A stretch of DNA of 42,992 bases. It comes from an uncultured Lentisphaeria bacterium (lineage in GTDB: Bacteria > Verrucomicrobiota > Lentisphaeria > Victivallales > UBA1829). Positions 40,153 through 42,992 of this stretch are shown piece after piece. The notes under the pieces were generated by a model, which saw only the letters and a list, made by a program, of their open reading frames with translations, did not search any database and was not told the DNA's origin. A program made the translations under genes and the position numbers. The stretch covers positions 1 to 42,992 of the forward strand of contig CASEFP010000246.1 of the NCBI GenBank assembly GCA_949287225.1, given 5' to 3'. Position 1 is the stretch's first letter, and every line of letters starts with the position of its first letter.

Positions 40153-41184
40153 ATGGCAATCACACAAACGGCAGTCAGCTACTACGGGCTCAACTATGTG
40201 GAGCATGCGGAAAAGGATTTTCAGGAGATGCTCGACCACGGGTGCACGACCGTGATTCTCGCGGTCACGGAATTCGATTTCGACTTCTGGCGCCCGAACA
40301 TTCCGAAAATCGTGGCAAAAGCGCATGAAATGGGCCTGCGCGTCCTGATCGACCCGTGGGGCAACGGGAAGTATTTCGGAGGGGAGCAGGTCAGCAAGTT
40401 CCTCCAGGACAACGTCGAGAACCGCCAGGTTTCCGCGCTCACGGGGGAAAAGCTCCCGTATGCCTGCTTCAACACGAACAGCTACCGCGATTACTTCCGC
40501 AACTTCTGCGTGACACTGGCGCGCGAGACCAGTCCCGACGGCTTCTTCTGGGACGAGCCGCACTACGCGTTCCCCAAGGGGATCGCCTCCATCACCGGCG
40601 GCGTCGCGGACGACTGGACATGCTTCTGCCCCGTCTGCCGGAAACGCTTCGCCGACTACTACGGCTACGAGATGCCCCGCTATATGACCAATGACGTCAA
40701 GCTCTTCCGCTGGCGCGAGGCGCTGGTCGTGCTCTCCGAAACCTCCAAGGCGCTCAAGGAGATCAATCCGGCACTGGAGATCACCTGCTGCGTCCACGCG
40801 ACACAGAACGGCTACTATGTTTCCGAATACCGCGGTTACGACAACTGGGACATGGTCGCGGCATGCCCCTATTTCGACGTATTCTCGACAACAATCGTCA
40901 ACTGGGCGCTTCCGGAGGACTTCTACCGTGACATCACCGAACGGACCGTTGCAGTCGCCAGAAAATACGGCAAGAAATCCGAACGCTGGCTCATGGGCTA
41001 CTACAAACAGCCGAAGGACTGGGCCCAGGTCGCGAAGTGGGCCGACATCGCCGAGGCCGCGGGCGTGGACCGCATCGCGGCATGGACCTACCGCGGCGGC
41101 TACGGCACAGTCGTCGGCGCTCCCGACGCGCTCAAGCTCTGGGACACCATCGGCGAAAACTACAGGCGTCTGCTGAAAAAATAA
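40153..41184 (+). CDS. TIM-barrel glycoside-hydrolase-like protein of unknown specificity
   Basis: A 343-residue protein with strand/helix alternation of a (beta/alpha)8 barrel: TVILAVTEFDFDF, GLRVLIDPWG, DGFFWDEPHYAF (D134, E135), LEITCCVHA, FDVFSTTIVNW, RWLMGYYK and RIAAWTYRGGYG. A CxCx2C set (C157, C159, C162 in WTCFCPVCRKRF) right after the D-E pair resembles the metal or structural loop seen in some GH42- and GH10-like barrel proteins. I do not recognise the exact family. The start has AGGAAAAG upstream; the frame is open to 39838 but overlaps the serine hydrolase gene. It lies between that gene and the GH89-like gene, so it is likely a sugar-active enzyme. Confidence 0.75.
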   Translation: MAITQTAVSYYGLNYVEHAEKDFQEMLDHGCTTVILAVTEFDFDFWRPNIPKIVAKAHEMGLRVLIDPWGNGKYFGGEQVSKFLQDNVENRQVSALTGEKLPYACFNTNSYRDYFRNFCVTLARETSPDGFFWDEPHYAFPKGIASITGGVADDWTCFCPVCRKRFADYYGYEMPRYMTNDVKLFRWREALVVLSETSKALKEINPALEITCCVHATQNGYYVSEYRGYDNWDMVAACPYFDVFSTTIVNWALPEDFYRDITERTVAVARKYGKKSERWLMGYYKQPKDWAQVAKWADIAEAAGVDRIAAWTYRGGYGTVVGAPDALKLWDTIGENYRRLLKK

Positions 41185-41205
41185 CGGAATATGGGAGATT
41201 CCAAA

Positions 41206-42992
41206 ATGCTTAAGATTCTCGTCCCTAAAAAACAGGACGTCTTCCGGATCGCCGGCGACGAATTCGCCGCACTCTGGAAAAAATCCACCGGGGAGACGCT
41301 CCCCGTCGTGACACGTGATGACGGGAAAAGCGATCTGATCGTGCTCGGCTCCGACGCCGTCAACGCCTTCACGCACGCAAAGATCATTGAAAAAGTCATC
41401 CCGCAGTTCAGAATCCGGACGAACACGGACGACTATCAGCTGATCTCCGCAAAGGAAGGGAAACGCAATCTCCTTTTTCTCGCCGGAGGAAGGCCCCGTG
41501 CACTCCTTTACAGTGTCTACCATTTCTTCGAGTCGCAGGCGGGCTGTCACTATTTCTGGGACGGCGACGTGATCCCCGCCCGGAAAAAAATCAGCATTTC
41601 CGAAATCGACATTCTGGAATCTCCCCGTTTCGAATACCGCGGCCTTCGCTATTTCGCCCACCGGAGTCTGAACCGGTTTCAGGCGGAACACTGGGACTAT
41701 ACCGAGTGGAAACGAGAAATCGACTGGCTTCTCAAGCGCCGTCTGAATCTCTTCATGCTCCGCATCGGACTGGACGATCTTTTTCAGAAGGCGTTTCCGG
41801 AGATCGTCTCCTATCCCGGATATGAGGTCCCGGAATCCAAAGAACGCTCCTACGACGACCGGAATCTCTTCTGGAGCCTCAAATACCGAGGCGAACTCCG
41901 GAAGAAGATTCTCGCTTATGCACGGGAACGCGACCTGCTCCATCCCGAGGACGTCGGAACCATGACGCACTGGTACAGCCGGACGCCCTATGATTTTCTC
42001 AACAAGGTCAAACCGGCGTTTCTTCCGCAGGCGACTGCCGGCTACAGTGAAAAAACCGGCCTTGTCTGGGACATCCGCAAGGACAGAAATCTGGACAACT
42101 ACTTCAAACTGACCGAAACGCACATCCGCGAATACGGCGCGCCCGATCTCTTCCACACCATCGGGCTTGCCGAACGCCAGTGCTACACCGATCACGCGTC
42201 CAACCACCAGATGAAGCTCTATACCTACCGGCGCATCATTTCGAAACTGCGTGAAAAATATCCGAACGCGCCGCTCCTGATCGGAAGCTGGGACTTCTGC
42301 ATGTACTGGTCGAACGAGGAGGTGCGCGCACTCGTGGAGGAACTCGATCCAGCGCACACGCTGATCTTCGACTACACCTCCGACACAACGGATGAGGAAC
42401 ACAACTTCACCAGCTGGGGGATCATGGGAAGATTCCCGTGGATCTTCGGAATCTTCCACGCCTATGAACCGGCAAGCGAGATCCGCGGGAACTATGAGAT
42501 CATCGAACGGCGCCTCCCCCTCGCCGCCGCCGATCCGATGTGCAAAGGACTGGTCTACTGGCCGGAGTGTTCGCACACGGACACCCTGATGCTGGACTTC
42601 ATGTCCGCGGCCGCGTGGAATCCGGCGGAAGCAAAGCTCGAAACCTTCCTGCCCGGCTTCTGCGAACGGCGCTACGGGAAATACGCGACAATCATGCTTC
42701 CCCTCTGGGAAAAAGTCATGAAGCTCGCAAGACTGACCGGATGGTCCGGACCGCAGGATCACGACGCATTGCCCTGCTCCTTCTCGGACATGGTGTTCCG
42801 CCTTCTGCACGGAGCGCATCTCAATCTCGATGAAAAGATGCTGGCGAAAATGCGGAACCTGCGCGAACGTTTTGAAGCGGAAATCGCGGAAGCGCCCGAG
42901 ATTTTCCTGTCTCTTGCCGCATTGAAGATTCCATCGGACAACGCGTTCCTCCGCCGCGATTTCCTCGATCTCGCACGGACGGTCGTTTCCCG
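41206..42992 (+). CDS. alpha-N-acetylglucosaminidase (NAGLU, GH89)-like protein, 3' end missing
   Basis: The frame is open to the right edge, with 595 residues visible. The N-terminal alpha/beta domain (about 1-140) is followed by PRFEYRGLRYF and WDYTEWKREIDWLLKRRLN, which match the start of the NAGLU TIM barrel. Candidate catalytic residues are E323 (HTIGLAERQCY) and E454 (VYWPECSHTD); the human enzyme has its pair at 316 and 446, in similar sequence surroundings. ATG at 41206 has GGGAG at 8 nt; ATG at 41191 has none. No signal peptide is visible, so it would work on imported sugars. GH89 enzymes release alpha-linked GlcNAc from heparan sulfate or mucin-type glycans; this distant member may differ. 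Confidence 0.75.
   Translation, partial: MLKILVPKKQDVFRIAGDEFAALWKKSTGETLPVVTRDDGKSDLIVLGSDAVNAFTHAKIIEKVIPQFRIRTNTDDYQLISAKEGKRNLLFLAGGRPRALLYSVYHFFESQAGCHYFWDGDVIPARKKISISEIDILESPRFEYRGLRYFAHRSLNRFQAEHWDYTEWKREIDWLLKRRLNLFMLRIGLDDLFQKAFPEIVSYPGYEVPESKERSYDDRNLFWSLKYRGELRKKILAYARERDLLHPEDVGTMTHWYSRTPYDFLNKVKPAFLPQATAGYSEKTGLVWDIRKDRNLDNYFKLTETHIREYGAPDLFHTIGLAERQCYTDHASNHQMKLYTYRRIISKLREKYPNAPLLIGSWDFCMYWSNEEVRALVEELDPAHTLIFDYTSDTTDEEHNFTSWGIMGRFPWIFGIFHAYEPASEIRGNYEIIERRLPLAAADPMCKGLVYWPECSHTDTLMLDFMSAAAWNPAEAKLETFLPGFCERRYGKYATIMLPLWEKVMKLARLTGWSGPQDHDALPCSFSDMVFRLLHGAHLNLDEKMLAKMRNLRERFEAEIAEAPEIFLSLAALKIPSDNAFLRRDFLDLARTVVS

Noticed and set aside
40048..42819. 923-codon open frame antisense to the TIM-barrel and GH89-like genes
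   Set aside because: Shadow frame crossing two real genes; the plus strand holds recognisable family sequence, including the open-ended GH89-like gene.

Overview
The window (about 43 kb, GC-rich with AT-rich gene gaps) looks like chromosomal DNA of a gut-type Lentisphaerota bacterium (Victivallis-like). Three things point there: a 52-residue basic protein of the family restricted to Planctomycetes, Verrucomicrobia, Chlamydiae and relatives; prepilin-like proteins with a C-terminal H-x9-DG motif or a variant of it; and many sugar-catabolic genes each with its own GntR/LacI/AraC regulator. Family assignments come from motifs read by eye; no database search was run.

Layout. 1-1393: edge of an unidentified gene and a GntR/LacI-type chimeric repressor. 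1.7-4.2 kb: housekeeping block (PVC small basic protein, an Aquifex-type aconitase, tRNA-Arg(CCT)). 4.3-7.3 kb: AraC/PocR regulator divergent from a Gfo/Idh/MocA oxidoreductase and a sugar-phosphate isomerase/epimerase. 7.3-12.7 kb: GntR-type regulator divergent from a prepilin-like protein, a secreted heparinase II/III-like lyase and an M14-like peptidase. 12.7-20.7 kb (minus strand): MarR regulator, RND efflux adaptor and pump, then a TolQ-ExbD-TonB energy-transduction set with an unknown membrane-anchored protein. 21-23 kb: DUF2339 membrane protein. 23-27 kb (minus): short MoxR/DUF58/DUF4381-like/VWA (Bat-type) operon. 27.4-31.7 kb: valS, an alpha/beta hydrolase, a MORN/YwqK-like lipoprotein. 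31.7-37.9 kb (minus): LacI regulator, prepilin-like protein, a carbohydrate-binding plus glycoside-hydrolase protein split in two frames at an A11 run, and an SGNH hydrolase. 38-43 kb: a LacI-like regulator, a serine hydrolase, a TIM-barrel protein and an NAGLU (GH89)-like protein that runs off the right edge.

How it fits together. Four separate carbohydrate loci each begin with a dedicated regulator whose promoter region carries a repeat or palindrome near the -35, -10 or start region. Two of them share one layout: regulator, prepilin-like protein, secreted polysaccharide-active enzyme, accessory hydrolase. This recurring pseudopilin-CAZyme cassette is the best candidate here for an under-described system. 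The strongest single sequence anomaly is the A11 run at 35012-35022: losing one A joins a signal-peptide-bearing carbohydrate-binding protein to a clan GH-A hydrolase as one 1222-residue protein, which suggests transcriptional slippage, phase variation, a mutation, or a homopolymer sequencing error.
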